A stretch of DNA of 64,000 nt, taken from contig JAKLFE010000010.1 of NCBI GenBank assembly GCA_022711355.1, positions 1 to 64,000 of the forward strand. Direction: 5' to 3'. Shown here one piece after another: positions 23,389 to 32,547 of the stretch; the stretch's first letter is position 1; the number at the start of each line of letters is the position of its first letter. The DNA is from Spirochaetota bacterium (lineage in GTDB: Bacteria > Spirochaetota > Spirochaetia > Treponematales > Rectinemataceae). The notes beneath the pieces are model-generated. The model had not been told where the DNA came from. It saw only the letters and a program-made list of their open reading frames with translations, and made no database searches. A program made the position numbers and the translations under genes.

Positions 23389-24566
23389 GCCTTGGCCTCG
23401 AGGAAGGCGTAGACCGCCTCGGGCTCGGCCGCGGGCCTGGTGTTGGCCATCTTCGGATCCTCGAAGGCCCGGGCGAAGCGGCGGCGCAGCTCGCCGGGCC
23501 CGAGCTCGACGCCGAGCTCGCGGAAGCTCGAGGGAAGGCCCATCGCCGCCTTCAGCTCGAGGATCCGGCCGAGGAGGGCCTCGGCCCCCCTTCCGGGCGG
23601 GACGCCGAGGGCCGCGGCGCCGACCCGGCCGAGGCGCGCCTCTATCGCGGGATCGCGCCGGGCCCAGCGGAGGCAGTCCTCGATGCTGAAGGCGCAGGCC
23701 GCCCCGTGGGGGACCCGCCACTCCTCCGTCAGCACGAAGGAGAGGGCGTGGCCCATGGCCGTGCCGGTGATCCCGAAGGCGAAGCCGGCCATGGCCGAGG
23801 CCTCGAGCATGGCGAGGGCGGCGGCCGGGTCGGGCCGGCCGCCCGCGGCGAGGGCCCGGGCCGCCTCGTAGGAGCGCGGCAGGCGGCCGAGGACGGCGAC
23901 GGCGGCCTCGGTCGCGGCCTCGATAGTCGCCGGCGCGGCGTTGCGGTTCCACAGGGACTCGAGGGCGTGGTCGAGGGCGTCGAAGCCCGTCGAGGCGGCG
24001 AGCTCGGGCGGCATGGCCGCGGCGAGGGCGCCCACGAGGAGGGCGGCGTCGGCCTGGAGGAAAGGGGAGCCGAGGGTATGCTTGCGCCCCGTGCCGTCGC
24101 GGTAGACCCCCACCTTCGTGACCTCGGCCCCGGTGCCGGCCGTGGTCGGCACCAGGAGGAGGGGCAGGCCCTTGGCCTCGAGGCGGCGGGAGGGGGCGGG
24201 GCCGAGGCAGTCCGCGAGGCGGGCGCCCGGCGCGGGGGCCAGGGCCGCGAGGGCCTTGGCCGAGTCGAGGACCGAGCCGCCCCCGATCCCGACCAGGAGC
24301 TCGGCGCCCGCGAGGGCCCCGGAGCCGAGCATCGCGTCGATGTCCGAGGCCAGGGGATCGGGGCTCACGCGGTCGAGGAGGACCGTCTCGTAGGCCCGCC
24401 GCAGGCCCGCGACGAGGCGCTCCCGCTCGGGGAAGGGCCGCCCGTCGACGAGAACGGCGACCTTGGCCGGGCCGCGGCCGAGGTAGGCGACGGCCTGGGC
24501 GAAGTCGGCGGGGGAGAGGTCCTCGAAGGAGAGTACCCGGGTCGGGCAGAGGAGGGAGCTCAGCAT
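23385..24566 (-). CDS. iron-type alcohol dehydrogenase, probable sulfolactaldehyde reductase
   Basis: A 393-residue group III (Fe-ADH) dehydrogenase. The N half binds NAD(P) (GIGGGSVLDSAKALA near 93); PTTAGTGAEVTK follows; metal ligands are D and H of GFDALDHALE (about 195) and the His of GTAMGHAL and RVPHGAA. In the proposed pathway it reduces 3-sulfolactaldehyde to 2,3-dihydroxypropane-1-sulfonate, regenerating NAD+, as Fe-ADHs do in some fermentative SQ degraders; this is inferred from context. Confidence 0.85.
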   Translation of the reverse strand: MLSSLLCPTRVLSFEDLSPADFAQAVAYLGRGPAKVAVLVDGRPFPERERLVAGLRRAYETVLLDRVSPDPLASDIDAMLGSGALAGAELLVGIGGGSVLDSAKALAALAPAPGARLADCLGPAPSRRLEAKGLPLLLVPTTAGTGAEVTKVGVYRDGTGRKHTLGSPFLQADAALLVGALAAAMPPELAASTGFDALDHALESLWNRNAAPATIEAATEAAVAVLGRLPRSYEAARALAAGGRPDPAAALAMLEASAMAGFAFGITGTAMGHALSFVLTEEWRVPHGAACAFSIEDCLRWARRDPAIEARLGRVGAAALGVPPGRGAEALLGRILELKAAMGLPSSFRELGVELGPGELRRRFARAFEDPKMANTRPAAEPEAVYAFLEAKA

Positions 24567-24575
24567 CCCCGGCCC

Positions 24576-25052
24576 CTAGCGGAGGTTCCGCGCTTCGATG
24601 GCGGCCACCTCTTTGAGGGCATTGGCGAGGAAGTCGCGCTTGAACTCCATCTTCTGGGCGAAGGACATCGCGAGCCAGGCCTCGACGATCTGGCAGCCGA
24701 GGAAGGGGGCGGTGATCCAGCCGCCCAGGGTGATCACGTTGGCGTCGTTGACGATCTTGGCCCGCTCGCCCGAGAAGATGTCGTCGACCACGCAGGCGTA
24801 GACGCCCTTGTGCTTGTTGGCCACGATGGCCATGCCCTGGCCCGTGCCGCAGACGAGGATGCCCCGCTCGGCCTCGCCGCGGCGGATGGCCTCGGCCACC
24901 TTGGGGGCCTGGACGAAGTAGGGCTCGGGATGCTCGGGATCGGCTATGCCGAAGTCGAGGAGCTCGATCTCGGGGTGCTTCTCGGCGAGATGCTTGGCGA
25001 TCTCGCTCTTGAGGGGGAAGCCGGAGAGGTCCGATGCGATGGCGAGTTTCAT
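24576..25052 (-). CDS. RpiB/LacAB-like isomerase
   Basis: A 158-residue aldose-ketose isomerase of the RpiB fold with the catalytic Cys in VCGTGQGMAIVANKHKG. Two residues that handle phosphosugars in E. coli RpiB are changed: the DH of its CDHVG is DL (SDLSG), and the His of QHND is Val (IVNDAN). In the transketolase-type SQ pathway an RpiB-like enzyme isomerises 4-deoxy-4-sulfoerythrose to its ketose; this gene's place next to split transketolase genes fits that role. Overlaps the upstream gene by ATGA. Confidence 0.85.
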   Translation of the reverse strand: MKLAIASDLSGFPLKSEIAKHLAEKHPEIELLDFGIADPEHPEPYFVQAPKVAEAIRRGEAERGILVCGTGQGMAIVANKHKGVYACVVDDIFSGERAKIVNDANVITLGGWITAPFLGCQIVEAWLAMSFAQKMEFKRDFLANALKEVAAIEARNLR

Positions 25053-26002
25053 GCGTTCTCCTTGACCTTGGCCGCGAGAAGCCGGCGCGCGGCCTGCGCT
25101 ATGTCCTCGGCCCGGAGGCCGAAGCGCTCGACTAGGTACTCCTGGGTTCCGACCTCGCCGAACTCGTCGCGCACGCCGACCCGGGCCAGCCGCGCCGCGC
25201 CCGTCTCGGCGAGGAGCTCGGCGAGGGCCGAGCCGAGGCCTCCGGCGACTTGGTGGTTCTCGGCGCTCAGGACGGCCCCGCTCCTCCGCGCCTCGGCGAG
25301 GACGAGGGCGGCGTCGAGGGGCTTCAGGGAGAGGGCGTCGATCACCGAGGCGGCGATGCCTTCGGCCGCGAGGAGCTCGGCGGCGCGGAGGGAGTTCCGG
25401 ACCATGAGGGCCCCGAGGGCCACGATGCAGAGGTCCCCGCCCTCGCGGAGGAGCTTGGCCTTCCCGACCTCGAAGCTCTCGCCCTCGGCGTAGAGCGGCT
25501 CGACGGCCTTGCGGTGGAGGCGCAGGTAGGCCGGGCCCGGCCGCGCGGCGAGCTCGCGGATCAGGGCCGCGAGGGAGAGGGGGTCCGAGGGCTCGACGAT
25601 GTCCAGGCCGGGGACCTCGCGCATGAGGCCCAGGTCCTCGAAGGGCATGTGGGTGCCCCCGTTGTAGGCCGCGGTCACGCCGGGGTCGGTGCCCACGAGC
25701 TTGACCCCCAATCGAGCGTAGGCGCAGGAGACGAAGAACTGGTCGAAGACCCGGCGCGAGGCGAAGCAGCCGAAGCTGGCCGCGAAGGGGATCTTGCCTT
25801 CGGCGGCGAGGCCGGCCGCCACGCCCACCATGTTGGCCTCGGCCACCCCGAGGTCGAAGAGGCGCTCGGGATAGCGCTCCTTGAACGAGGCCGTGCCGCT
25901 GGCCCGCATGAGGTCGGCCTCGAGGAGGACGATCCTCGGGTCGGAGGCGGCGAGCTCGGCGAGGGCCGCGGCGTAGACCGCGCGCATTTCCTTGGCTGCC
26001 AT
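25049..26002 (-). CDS. transketolase, C-terminal subunit
   Basis: A 317-residue protein equal to the pyrimidine-binding and C-terminal domains of transketolase. Seen: RAVYAAALAELAASDPRIVLLEADL, the conserved Glu of FDLGVAEANMVGVAAGLA (activates thiamine pyrophosphate), and GTHMPFEDLGLMR. Two-subunit transketolases are common, but this pair is embedded among SQ genes, so the substrates are inferred to be 6-deoxy-6-sulfofructose and 4-deoxy-4-sulfoerythrulose with glyceraldehyde 3-phosphate as acceptor. Begins 2 bp after the N-terminal subunit. Confidence 0.92.
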   Translation of the reverse strand: MAAKEMRAVYAAALAELAASDPRIVLLEADLMRASGTASFKERYPERLFDLGVAEANMVGVAAGLAAEGKIPFAASFGCFASRRVFDQFFVSCAYARLGVKLVGTDPGVTAAYNGGTHMPFEDLGLMREVPGLDIVEPSDPLSLAALIRELAARPGPAYLRLHRKAVEPLYAEGESFEVGKAKLLREGGDLCIVALGALMVRNSLRAAELLAAEGIAASVIDALSLKPLDAALVLAEARRSGAVLSAENHQVAGGLGSALAELLAETGAARLARVGVRDEFGEVGTQEYLVERFGLRAEDIAQAARRLLAAKVKENA

Positions 26003-26004
26003 GC

Positions 26005-26847
26005 CTAGATCCTCCCGCCGAAGCCGAGCTCGGCTATGGCCTTCTTAGCCGTCTCGTAGTCGAGGTTCATGTTGTGGCTCGAGGCCTGGCCCTCGCAGAA
26101 CGAGGCCCCCTTGCCCTTCACCGTGTCCAGGACGATCATCGAGGGCCGGCCCGAGGACGCGCCCTCGGCGGCGGCCCGGCCGACCGCCTCGGCGATCGCC
26201 GCCACGTCGTGGCCGTCCACGCGCTGCGCGTACCAGCCGAAGGCGGCCCACTTGGCGCCCAGGTCCCCGAGGTCCATCACCTCGGCCGTCGGGCCGTCGA
26301 TCTGGAGCTTGTTGCAGTCGGTGAAGGCGACGAGGCGCGATAGGCGAAACTGGCTCGCGGCCATGGCGGCCTCCCAGACCTGGCCCTCGTCCGACTCGCC
26401 GTCGCCCAGGACCGCGTAGACCATGTTCGAGCGCCCGTCCAGGCGGTTCGCGAGGGCGATGCCGACCGCCGCGGAGAGGCCCTGGCCCAGGGAGCCCGTG
26501 GTCATGTCGACGCCGGGGGTCCGGTTGCGGTCGCAGTGGCTCGGGAGCCTCGTGCCGCCCTTGTTCAGGGTATGGAGCCACTCGCGGGGGAAGAAGCCCC
26601 GGGTCGCGAGGGCGGCGTAGAGGGCCGGGCCCGCGTGGCCCTTCGAGAGCACGAGGCGGTCGCGGCCCTCCCAGCGGGGATCGGCCGGGTCGACGCGCAT
26701 GACCTGGTGGTAGAGGACGGCCAGGAGCTCGACCACGGAGAGGGCGCCGCCGACATGGCCGACCCCGAGGAAGCCGATGGCGTCCAGGGTCAGGGCGCGG
26801 ATTTCCCTGGCCGCCTCCTCGAGCCTCGACCGGTCATCGGCCCTCAT
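26005..26847 (-). CDS. transketolase, N-terminal subunit
   Basis: A 280-residue thiamine-pyrophosphate-binding half. Landmarks: GFLGVGHVGGALSVVELLAVLYH, LSKGHAGPALYAAL, TTGSLGQGLSAAVG and the TPP/Mg motif GDGESDEGQVWEAAM...NKLQIDG at about 155-195. Works with the following gene as an alpha2beta2-type enzyme that removes two-carbon units from a ketose. The ATG overlaps the stop of the isomerase (ATGA), making it part of the SQ operon; a housekeeping transketolase should exist elsewhere if this one is specialised. Confidence 0.92.
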   Translation of the reverse strand: MRADDRSRLEEAAREIRALTLDAIGFLGVGHVGGALSVVELLAVLYHQVMRVDPADPRWEGRDRLVLSKGHAGPALYAALATRGFFPREWLHTLNKGGTRLPSHCDRNRTPGVDMTTGSLGQGLSAAVGIALANRLDGRSNMVYAVLGDGESDEGQVWEAAMAASQFRLSRLVAFTDCNKLQIDGPTAEVMDLGDLGAKWAAFGWYAQRVDGHDVAAIAEAVGRAAAEGASSGRPSMIVLDTVKGKGASFCEGQASSHNMNLDYETAKKAIAELGFGGRI

Positions 26848-28160
26848 TCGGCCACCTCCCAGCCCTTGAGGCGGGCGGCGAGTCGGAGGGGGGCGGAATA
26901 GGAGCCGTAGACCGCGGAGGCGTGGTGGGCGAAGCCCTTGTACACGATGAGGTCGAGGAGCTCCTTCACGGGGCGGCCGAACTCGACCTTGGCGTAGGTG
27001 CCCGAGAGCTCCTTCTCCATGGGCAGGGCCCTCCCCTCCTGGAGGAGGAGGCGGCGCTTGCCGCGGGCCGAGTCGAGGCGGGCGATCGAGACGGGCCCGG
27101 CCTTGAGGACGAAGCCCGCGGTCACGCCCCTGCCCCCGGCGAAGTAGGTGTCGAGGCTCCGCTTCGAAACGCCGTCCCAGAGGTTGCAGGGGGCCACCCC
27201 GCAGTGCCACAGGAGGGCGTAGTTCTTCTCGAGATCGACCTGGGAGAAGTCGAAGAGGAAGGGCGTCTCGCCGCCGACGGCGCGATGCGCGATCATGGAC
27301 AGGGCCCCCTCGAGGTCTCCCTCGCAGGCCAGGAGGCGTCCCTCGGACTGGAGGAGGGACATGGCGGCGCAGGGCGCCACGCCGTAGTCCCGGGCGAACT
27401 CGGGCCAGCAGCGGATGGCCAGGGCCGTGAGGCCCGTCCGGCCGCAGAAGGCGTCGATCCGGGCGGCGAGCTCGGCCACCTTGGCGACCTGGGCCTCGGT
27501 GACCCCGGAGCAGTCGAAGGTCCCCCGGAGCTGCTCCCGGCGCAGCTCGAGGGCCGAGGGCGCGGCCGGCTCGGCGTAGAGCTCCGAGAGCTCGAAATGG
27601 TCGACCAGGGCCCCGACCTCGCCGAAGAGCTCGGTGTCGGAGACCCCGAGGTTGAAGAAGCCGTGGGCCCGGTCGCCGGCCACGCCGACCCGTGCCCTCC
27701 GGAGGGCGGCGATGGCGCGTATCGCGTCCACCCAGGTCTCGTCGATGCCCGGCCCCACGGAGGCCGTGTAGTCGTCCACCCCCGACTTGTAGAGGTTCGA
27801 GGCGTCGAGGTTGACCCCGCAGACCGAGTTGAGCCTGATCTTGCCCCCGTCGTAGGGCAGCTCGGGCAGGCCCCAGAGGAGGAAGGGGAGGCGGAGCTCC
27901 GAGCGCAGCTCGAGGACGAGGTGGCCCAGGTGGAAGGTCCCCGACAGGCACACCATGCCGTCGAGGCCGGCCGCGGCCAGGCGGGCGGCCGCGCGCCGCG
28001 CGTCCTCCACGGAGATGACGAGGCCGGGCAGCGCCTCCCAGTCGACGTTCTCGAGCCTCGAGAGCTCGCGTACGAGGCCCTCGTAGATGGCCGCGGCGGC
28101 CTTGTGGTCGAAGGTCTCGCGCGCGAGGCAGACGAGGCCGAGCTTGATCCGCTCCTTCAT
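26844..28160 (-). CDS. L-fucose/arabinose-isomerase-like sugar isomerase, probable SQ isomerase
   Basis: A 438-residue protein of the FucI/AraA fold. N-terminal Rossmann-like domains (KLGLVCLARETFDHKAAAAIYEGL; MVCLSGTFHLGHL) precede the catalytic half with ALAIRCWPEF, CEGDLEGALSMIAH (metal Glu/Asp) and the late His in LLWHCGVAP. As first gene of the operon that continues into transketolase, it is the natural candidate for sulfoquinovose to 6-deoxy-6-sulfofructose. ATG at 28160 has AAGGAAGG just upstream and follows the ROK-type operator. Confidence 0.87.
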   Translation of the reverse strand: MKERIKLGLVCLARETFDHKAAAAIYEGLVRELSRLENVDWEALPGLVISVEDARRAAARLAAAGLDGMVCLSGTFHLGHLVLELRSELRLPFLLWGLPELPYDGGKIRLNSVCGVNLDASNLYKSGVDDYTASVGPGIDETWVDAIRAIAALRRARVGVAGDRAHGFFNLGVSDTELFGEVGALVDHFELSELYAEPAAPSALELRREQLRGTFDCSGVTEAQVAKVAELAARIDAFCGRTGLTALAIRCWPEFARDYGVAPCAAMSLLQSEGRLLACEGDLEGALSMIAHRAVGGETPFLFDFSQVDLEKNYALLWHCGVAPCNLWDGVSKRSLDTYFAGGRGVTAGFVLKAGPVSIARLDSARGKRRLLLQEGRALPMEKELSGTYAKVEFGRPVKELLDLIVYKGFAHHASAVYGSYSAPLRLAARLKGWEVAE

Positions 28161-28168
28161 ATCCCTTC

Positions 28169-28221
28169 CTTGGTATTTACTTTCTTTTAGAAAGTAAATA
28201 CCAAGAGCGATGTTTCGTCAA
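28169..28221 (-). promoter_or_regulatory. promoter and ROK-type operator of the isomerase/transketolase operon
   Basis: TTGACG (28216-28221), 17 bp, TTTACT (28193-28198) on the minus strand. The -10 lies inside a perfect inverted repeat with 16-bp arms, CTTGGTATTTACTTTC (28169-28184) and its complement (28190-28205), spaced by 5 bp. The core is shared with the operator at 34717-34741. Confidence 0.85.
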
Positions 28222-28337
28222 CTACGAATCGGGGGCAGAAGCGCTCCGGCCGAGGCCCGCGCCAGGCTCGGGCGCGGCGACGGGGCCCGCGCAGGGCGGA
28301 TTTCTCGCGCGGCGGGGAGCGCGGGGAAGGGGCGGGG

Positions 28338-29543
28338 CTAGGCGAGGAAGAAGGCGTCGAGGACGAGGTCGGCGGCCCCGCGCTGGGCGAGGGCCGGGTC
28401 GTAGGCCCTGCCGTGGAAAGCGGGGAGGACCCGGTCGAAGCCCGAGCCCGCCTCGGCGATCCGCGCGCGGACGCGGCCGGCGAGGCCCTCGGCCACCTCG
28501 GCCGAGGCGGCGACGAAGAGGTAGGAGGCCGGCTCGAAGAGGCGGGAGACCGTGCGCGCGGCCGAGGCCAGGGAGGCCGAGGCCTCGTCGAGGACGGAAG
28601 CGGCGGCCGCGGCCCGCTTCCCGCCCGCGGCCAGCTCGGGGCCGAGGCCCTCGAAGAGCCAGCGCCCGGCGTCGAGGTTGCCGCGGTCGAGGGCGCAGAG
28701 CCGGGCCTCGAGGCAGCCCCGGGAGCCGCAGGGGCAGTCGGGCCCGTCCAGGGAGACCGAGAGGTGGCCGGTCTCGATGGTGCGGCCGCGGGAGGTGAGG
28801 TGGAGGCGGCCGGAGTCGACGAAGGCCCCGTTGACCCCGGAGCGGAGGAGGAACATGAAGGTCGAGTCTTCCTCGCCCAGGTCCCCGTGGCGGAACTCGC
28901 TCAGGGCCACGACCGAGCAGTTGTTGTGGATGGTCACCGGGAGTCCCAGCCTCGACTCGAGGCGCTCGGCCGCGGGGAAGTCCGTCATGCCGGGGATGCG
29001 GGCGTAGAAGGAGACCGCGCGGCGGCCGACGTCGACCTGGCCCGGGGCCCCGAGGCCGAGGCCGAGGACCCGCTCCGTGGCGATCCCGAGGCCGGCGAGG
29101 GCCTTCGAGACCCGGGCGGCCACGGTGGCGAGGACCTTCTCGGCGCCCTGGGCGGGATCGAGGGGGAAGACCTTGGAGTAGAGGGCCCGGCCTCGGAAGT
29201 CGAAGACCCCGAGGGAGAGGCTGCCGGCCCAGAACTCCACTCCGACCAGGACGCAGGCCTCGGCGCGGGCCAGGTAGGAGGCGGGGCGCCTGCCCTTGCG
29301 CTCGGAGCGGCCGGCCGGGACCGCCTCGGCCGCGCCCTGGGGCGCCAGCTCGATGTAGCCGGCGGCCTCGAGGGAGGAGAAGATGCGGAAGATGGTCGGG
29401 GCCTTGAGGCCCGTGGCGGCGACGGCCTCGGACTGGGAGAAGCCCCGATCGCCCGAGCCGTGGATGAGGCGGAGGACCAGCTTCTCGTTGCGCTCCCGCA
29501 CGTCGGAGGCGCGCAGGGGGTTCTGCTCGGGTGACATCGCCAC
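28338..29543 (-). CDS. ROK-family transcriptional repressor
   Basis: A 401-residue XylR/NagC-type regulator: N-terminal winged helix (about 15-65, FSQSEAVAATGLKAPTIFRIFSSLEAAGYIEL), then the ROK sugar-binding/kinase-like domain with LGLGLGAPGQVD and the zinc motif CPCGSRGCLEAR (about 268-280). Repressors of this class release DNA on binding sugars; the ligand is probably SQ or sulfofructose. It is the last gene of the ABC/SQase operon and most likely binds the two ATTTACTTwC-N5-GAAAGTAAmT operators. GTG at 29543 follows the GH31 stop by 4 bp; ATG at 29537 is possible. Confidence 0.88.
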   Translation of the reverse strand: MAMSPEQNPLRASDVRERNEKLVLRLIHGSGDRGFSQSEAVAATGLKAPTIFRIFSSLEAAGYIELAPQGAAEAVPAGRSERKGRRPASYLARAEACVLVGVEFWAGSLSLGVFDFRGRALYSKVFPLDPAQGAEKVLATVAARVSKALAGLGIATERVLGLGLGAPGQVDVGRRAVSFYARIPGMTDFPAAERLESRLGLPVTIHNNCSVVALSEFRHGDLGEEDSTFMFLLRSGVNGAFVDSGRLHLTSRGRTIETGHLSVSLDGPDCPCGSRGCLEARLCALDRGNLDAGRWLFEGLGPELAAGGKRAAAAASVLDEASASLASAARTVSRLFEPASYLFVAASAEVAEGLAGRVRARIAEAGSGFDRVLPAFHGRAYDPALAQRGAADLVLDAFFLA

Positions 29544-29547
29544 GATA

Positions 29548-31683
29548 CTACGCCGGCGGGCGGCCGGGAGGCAATGCGCCCCCCGCCGCTCCCGCGGCCG
29601 GGGCGGCTCCCGCGGGCCCCGTCTCTCCGGCAGCGGCCGCGGCGGCCCGGCGGAAGAGCCCGGCCCAGGGCGAGCCCGCGCGATAGAAGGCCGGGGGCCT
29701 CCCGATCGTCGCGTCGGCCTCGAGATCGAGGCCGGCCGGCGCCGGCGCGCTCAAGCGGGGCCCGCCCCAGAGGGGGAGCCAGTCCCCGGGCGGGAGGTGG
29801 ACCGTCCGTGAGCGGGCGAGCTCGCGGATCACGGGCGCGACGAGGAGGTCGGGGCCGAGGAGGTACTCGTCCTTGATCGACCATGCGGCCTCGTCCTCCT
29901 CATGCTCGAGGAAGACCGGCCGCATCACCGGGATGCCCCGCTCCGCGTTCTCGGCGACGGCCGCCTTGAGGTAGGGCTTGAGGGCGACGTGGAGGCGGCC
30001 CATGGAGGCCAGATGGGAAAGGGTCTCGGCGTCGGAGTCGAACTGCCAGTTGTCCATGGGACGGTTCCCCTCGTGGCCGCGCATGAGGGGGGAGAGGGCA
30101 GCCTGTTCCGCCCAACGCATGAAAAGCTCCTTCGTGCGCTTCATGCCGTAGAGGGTGGTGTAGCCGCCGATGTCCGAGTGCGAGAGCCCGTGGCCCGAGA
30201 GGCCGAGGGAGAGGGCGGCGGGGATCACCGAGGGCAGGCCGTCGTCCTCCGACCAGTCGACGTTCTGGTCCCCGGCCCACATCATGGGGCACTGGCGCTG
30301 GGAGCCGGGCCCGCCGGCGCGCATGAAATAGAGGATCTCGGCGGCGGCCTCGGGGCCGCAGGCGTCCACGGCCTCGCGGTTGCAGCGGGCCCAGAGAGCG
30401 GGCCAGGCGTTGTGCGCCTCCTCGGCGCTCTCGCCCGAGGCGAGGATGGCGTCGGTGGGCAGGTACTCGCCGAAGTCGGCCATCCAGCCGGATAAGCCGA
30501 AGCCGAGGAGGTTCCCGCGGATGACCGACTTATACCACTCGAAGGCCGCCGGGCTCGTCAGGTCCACGATGCCGGCCTCGAACTCGCCGAAGTCGACGAG
30601 GTAGTCGGCCCCGGACCCGTCCTTGGCCAGGAAGCCGCGCTCCCGGGCCTCGAGGAAAAGGCTCCGATCCTTGGCGAGATAGGGGTTGATGTAGCCGAGG
30701 AAGCGGACGCCCTCGCCCTGGAGCCGGAGGATGGCCTCGTCGAGGCCGGGGTAGCGCTCCCGGTCCCAGACCCAGTTCCAGCGCAGGCGCTGGCCGAAGG
30801 AGGTCAGATTGATGCCCTCCCAGTCCTGGGCCCAGATCCCGCAGACGGGGACCCCCGCGGCCCGGGCGGCCCCGAGCTTGGCCAGCACGGCCTCGGTGCC
30901 GCCCTGGACCCCGAGGATGACCCCGTCGTAGGCCCAGTCGGGCAAGAGCCCCTGGCGGCCGAAGAAGGCCGATAGATCCTCGACGATGCCGCGCATCGTG
31001 CCCGCCGAGCCGACTACCAGGCGCTCGGGCAGGGCCCAGGCGCGCAGCTCGTGGCGCTCGGGGGCGCGGAAGTCGAAGGCGGCGTAGGCGCTCGTGTCGA
31101 GGTAGGCCCAGAGGCGGCGCGAGGAGACGAAGCTCGGCTGGGGGAAGAAGGTCCAGAAGTAGTCTCCCCCCGAGCCGCCCTCGGCGTCGGCCAGGCGGGT
31201 GATCTCGGTGGCCTTGTTGCGGCCCACGCCCTGCTCGCTCGTCCACAGGGGGAACTCGCGGCCCCGCAGGTCCAGGTAGGAGAACTGCTCCCCGCAGCCG
31301 TAGACCTTCTCGGCGGCCTCGGCGACGAGGCGGAAGGCCCAGCGGTCGGCGAGCCGGGCCGCCTCGTCGCCCGCCTCGAGGCGCAGGACCAGGCGGCCAT
31401 CCTCGATCGCGCAACGCGCGATGAGGATGTGCCTCCCTCCCGCCGAGAAGCGGACGATGGCCGCCTCCCTGGAGGACTCGAGGAGCTCGGCCTCGCGCAG
31501 CTCGACGGACTCGAGCTCCCGGTCGGAGATCCGGAAATTGCCCCGGTTCATCTCGAAGCTCCCCTCGCCGCGGCCGGCCCGGGCGAAGGGGGAGGCGGCC
31601 GAGTGCCGGATGACGGGCTTGCCGTCGAGCCTGAGCTCGAGGGAGCCCGGGCCGGCGGAGACCGAGAGGCGGCTAAAGGCCAT
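29548..31683 (-). CDS. yihQ: sulfoquinovosidase, GH31 (YihQ-like)
   Basis: A 711-residue glycosidase releasing sulfoquinovose from sulfoquinovosyl glycerol/diacylglycerol headgroups. It aligns closely with E. coli YihQ: nucleophile D403 (WMADFGEYLPTD), acid/base D472 (WAGDQNVDWS), and all five SQ-binding residues, Q260, Q286, R299, W302 and Y508 (YihQ Q262, Q288, R301, W304, Y508). No signal peptide, so it acts in the cytosol on imported glycosides. The last 25 or so residues are a low-complexity Ala/Gly/Pro tail. Starts 6 bp after the second permease gene. Confidence 0.93.
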   Translation of the reverse strand: MAFSRLSVSAGPGSLELRLDGKPVIRHSAASPFARAGRGEGSFEMNRGNFRISDRELESVELREAELLESSREAAIVRFSAGGRHILIARCAIEDGRLVLRLEAGDEAARLADRWAFRLVAEAAEKVYGCGEQFSYLDLRGREFPLWTSEQGVGRNKATEITRLADAEGGSGGDYFWTFFPQPSFVSSRRLWAYLDTSAYAAFDFRAPERHELRAWALPERLVVGSAGTMRGIVEDLSAFFGRQGLLPDWAYDGVILGVQGGTEAVLAKLGAARAAGVPVCGIWAQDWEGINLTSFGQRLRWNWVWDRERYPGLDEAILRLQGEGVRFLGYINPYLAKDRSLFLEARERGFLAKDGSGADYLVDFGEFEAGIVDLTSPAAFEWYKSVIRGNLLGFGLSGWMADFGEYLPTDAILASGESAEEAHNAWPALWARCNREAVDACGPEAAAEILYFMRAGGPGSQRQCPMMWAGDQNVDWSEDDGLPSVIPAALSLGLSGHGLSHSDIGGYTTLYGMKRTKELFMRWAEQAALSPLMRGHEGNRPMDNWQFDSDAETLSHLASMGRLHVALKPYLKAAVAENAERGIPVMRPVFLEHEEDEAAWSIKDEYLLGPDLLVAPVIRELARSRTVHLPPGDWLPLWGGPRLSAPAPAGLDLEADATIGRPPAFYRAGSPWAGLFRRAAAAAAGETGPAGAAPAAGAAGGALPPGRPPA

Positions 31684-31689
31684 CGGCGC

Positions 31690-32547
31690 TCAGCCCTTCA
31701 CCGCGCCGGCCGTGAGGCCGGCGACGATCTTGTCGTGGAGGAAGGCGTAGGCGAGGACGGTCGGGGCGATGGAGAGGACGATGGCGGCGAACATGCCCGT
31801 GTAGTCGGTGACGAACTGGCTCGTGAAGAAGCGGATGCCGAGCTGGATGGTCCGCGCGGAGAGGCTCGAGGTGAGGAGCATCGCCATGAGGAACTCGTTC
31901 CAGGCGTAGATGAAGCAGAAGGTGCCCGCGGTGACGAGGCCCGAGCGGGAGAGGGGGAGGACCACCTTCCAGAAGCGGCCGGCGAAGCCGCAGCCGTCGA
32001 TGATGGCCGCCTCCTCGAGCTCCTTGGGCACCGTGCGCATGAAGGAGCTCACCAGGAAGACCGAGACGGGGATGTTGATCGCGGCGTAGACGAGAACGAG
32101 GGCGGCCAGCTTGTCGTAGAGCCCCGCGCGGGTCATGAGGGTGAAGTAGGGCACCATGAAGGCGATGAGGGGCACGAGGACCCCCGCGGTCAGGGCGGTG
32201 TGCAGCGCCTCGCGGCCGCGGAAGGACTCGCGCGCGAGGGCGAAGGAGGCCAGGGAGGCGACCGCCAGGTTGAGGGCGACCGCGCAGGCGGCCACGAGGA
32301 CCGAGTTCGCGAAGAGCCGGGGCAGGTCGGCCGTGGCCAGGGCGGTCGCGTAGTTCGCCAGGCTCGGGCGGGCGGGCAGGGCGAAGGGCGCTGCCTCGAG
32401 CTCGAGGTTGGTCTTGAGCGAGTTGACCAGGAGCCAAGCCAGGGGGAGGAGGGACACGAGGAGGAAGAAGCCGAGGAAGGCCCACATGGCGAGCCTCGCC
32501 GCGGCTCGCCCGGTGGTCATGGTTTCGCGCATCGCGTCCTTCCTCAT
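31690..32547 (-). CDS. ABC sugar permease, MalG type
   Basis: A 285-residue inner-membrane permease with about six helices and the ATPase-docking EAA loop (LEEAAIIDGCGFAGRFWKVVLPL, about 190). It forms the import channel with the MalF-type subunit before it. ATG at 32547 overlaps the preceding stop (ATGA); ATG 32532, with AGGAAGG 5 nt upstream, is equally likely. No ATP-binding subunit is encoded in the window. Confidence 0.92.
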   Translation of the reverse strand: MRKDAMRETMTTGRAAARLAMWAFLGFFLLVSLLPLAWLLVNSLKTNLELEAAPFALPARPSLANYATALATADLPRLFANSVLVAACAVALNLAVASLASFALARESFRGREALHTALTAGVLVPLIAFMVPYFTLMTRAGLYDKLAALVLVYAAINIPVSVFLVSSFMRTVPKELEEAAIIDGCGFAGRFWKVVLPLSRSGLVTAGTFCFIYAWNEFLMAMLLTSSLSARTIQLGIRFFTSQFVTDYTGMFAAIVLSIAPTVLAYAFLHDKIVAGLTAGAVKG

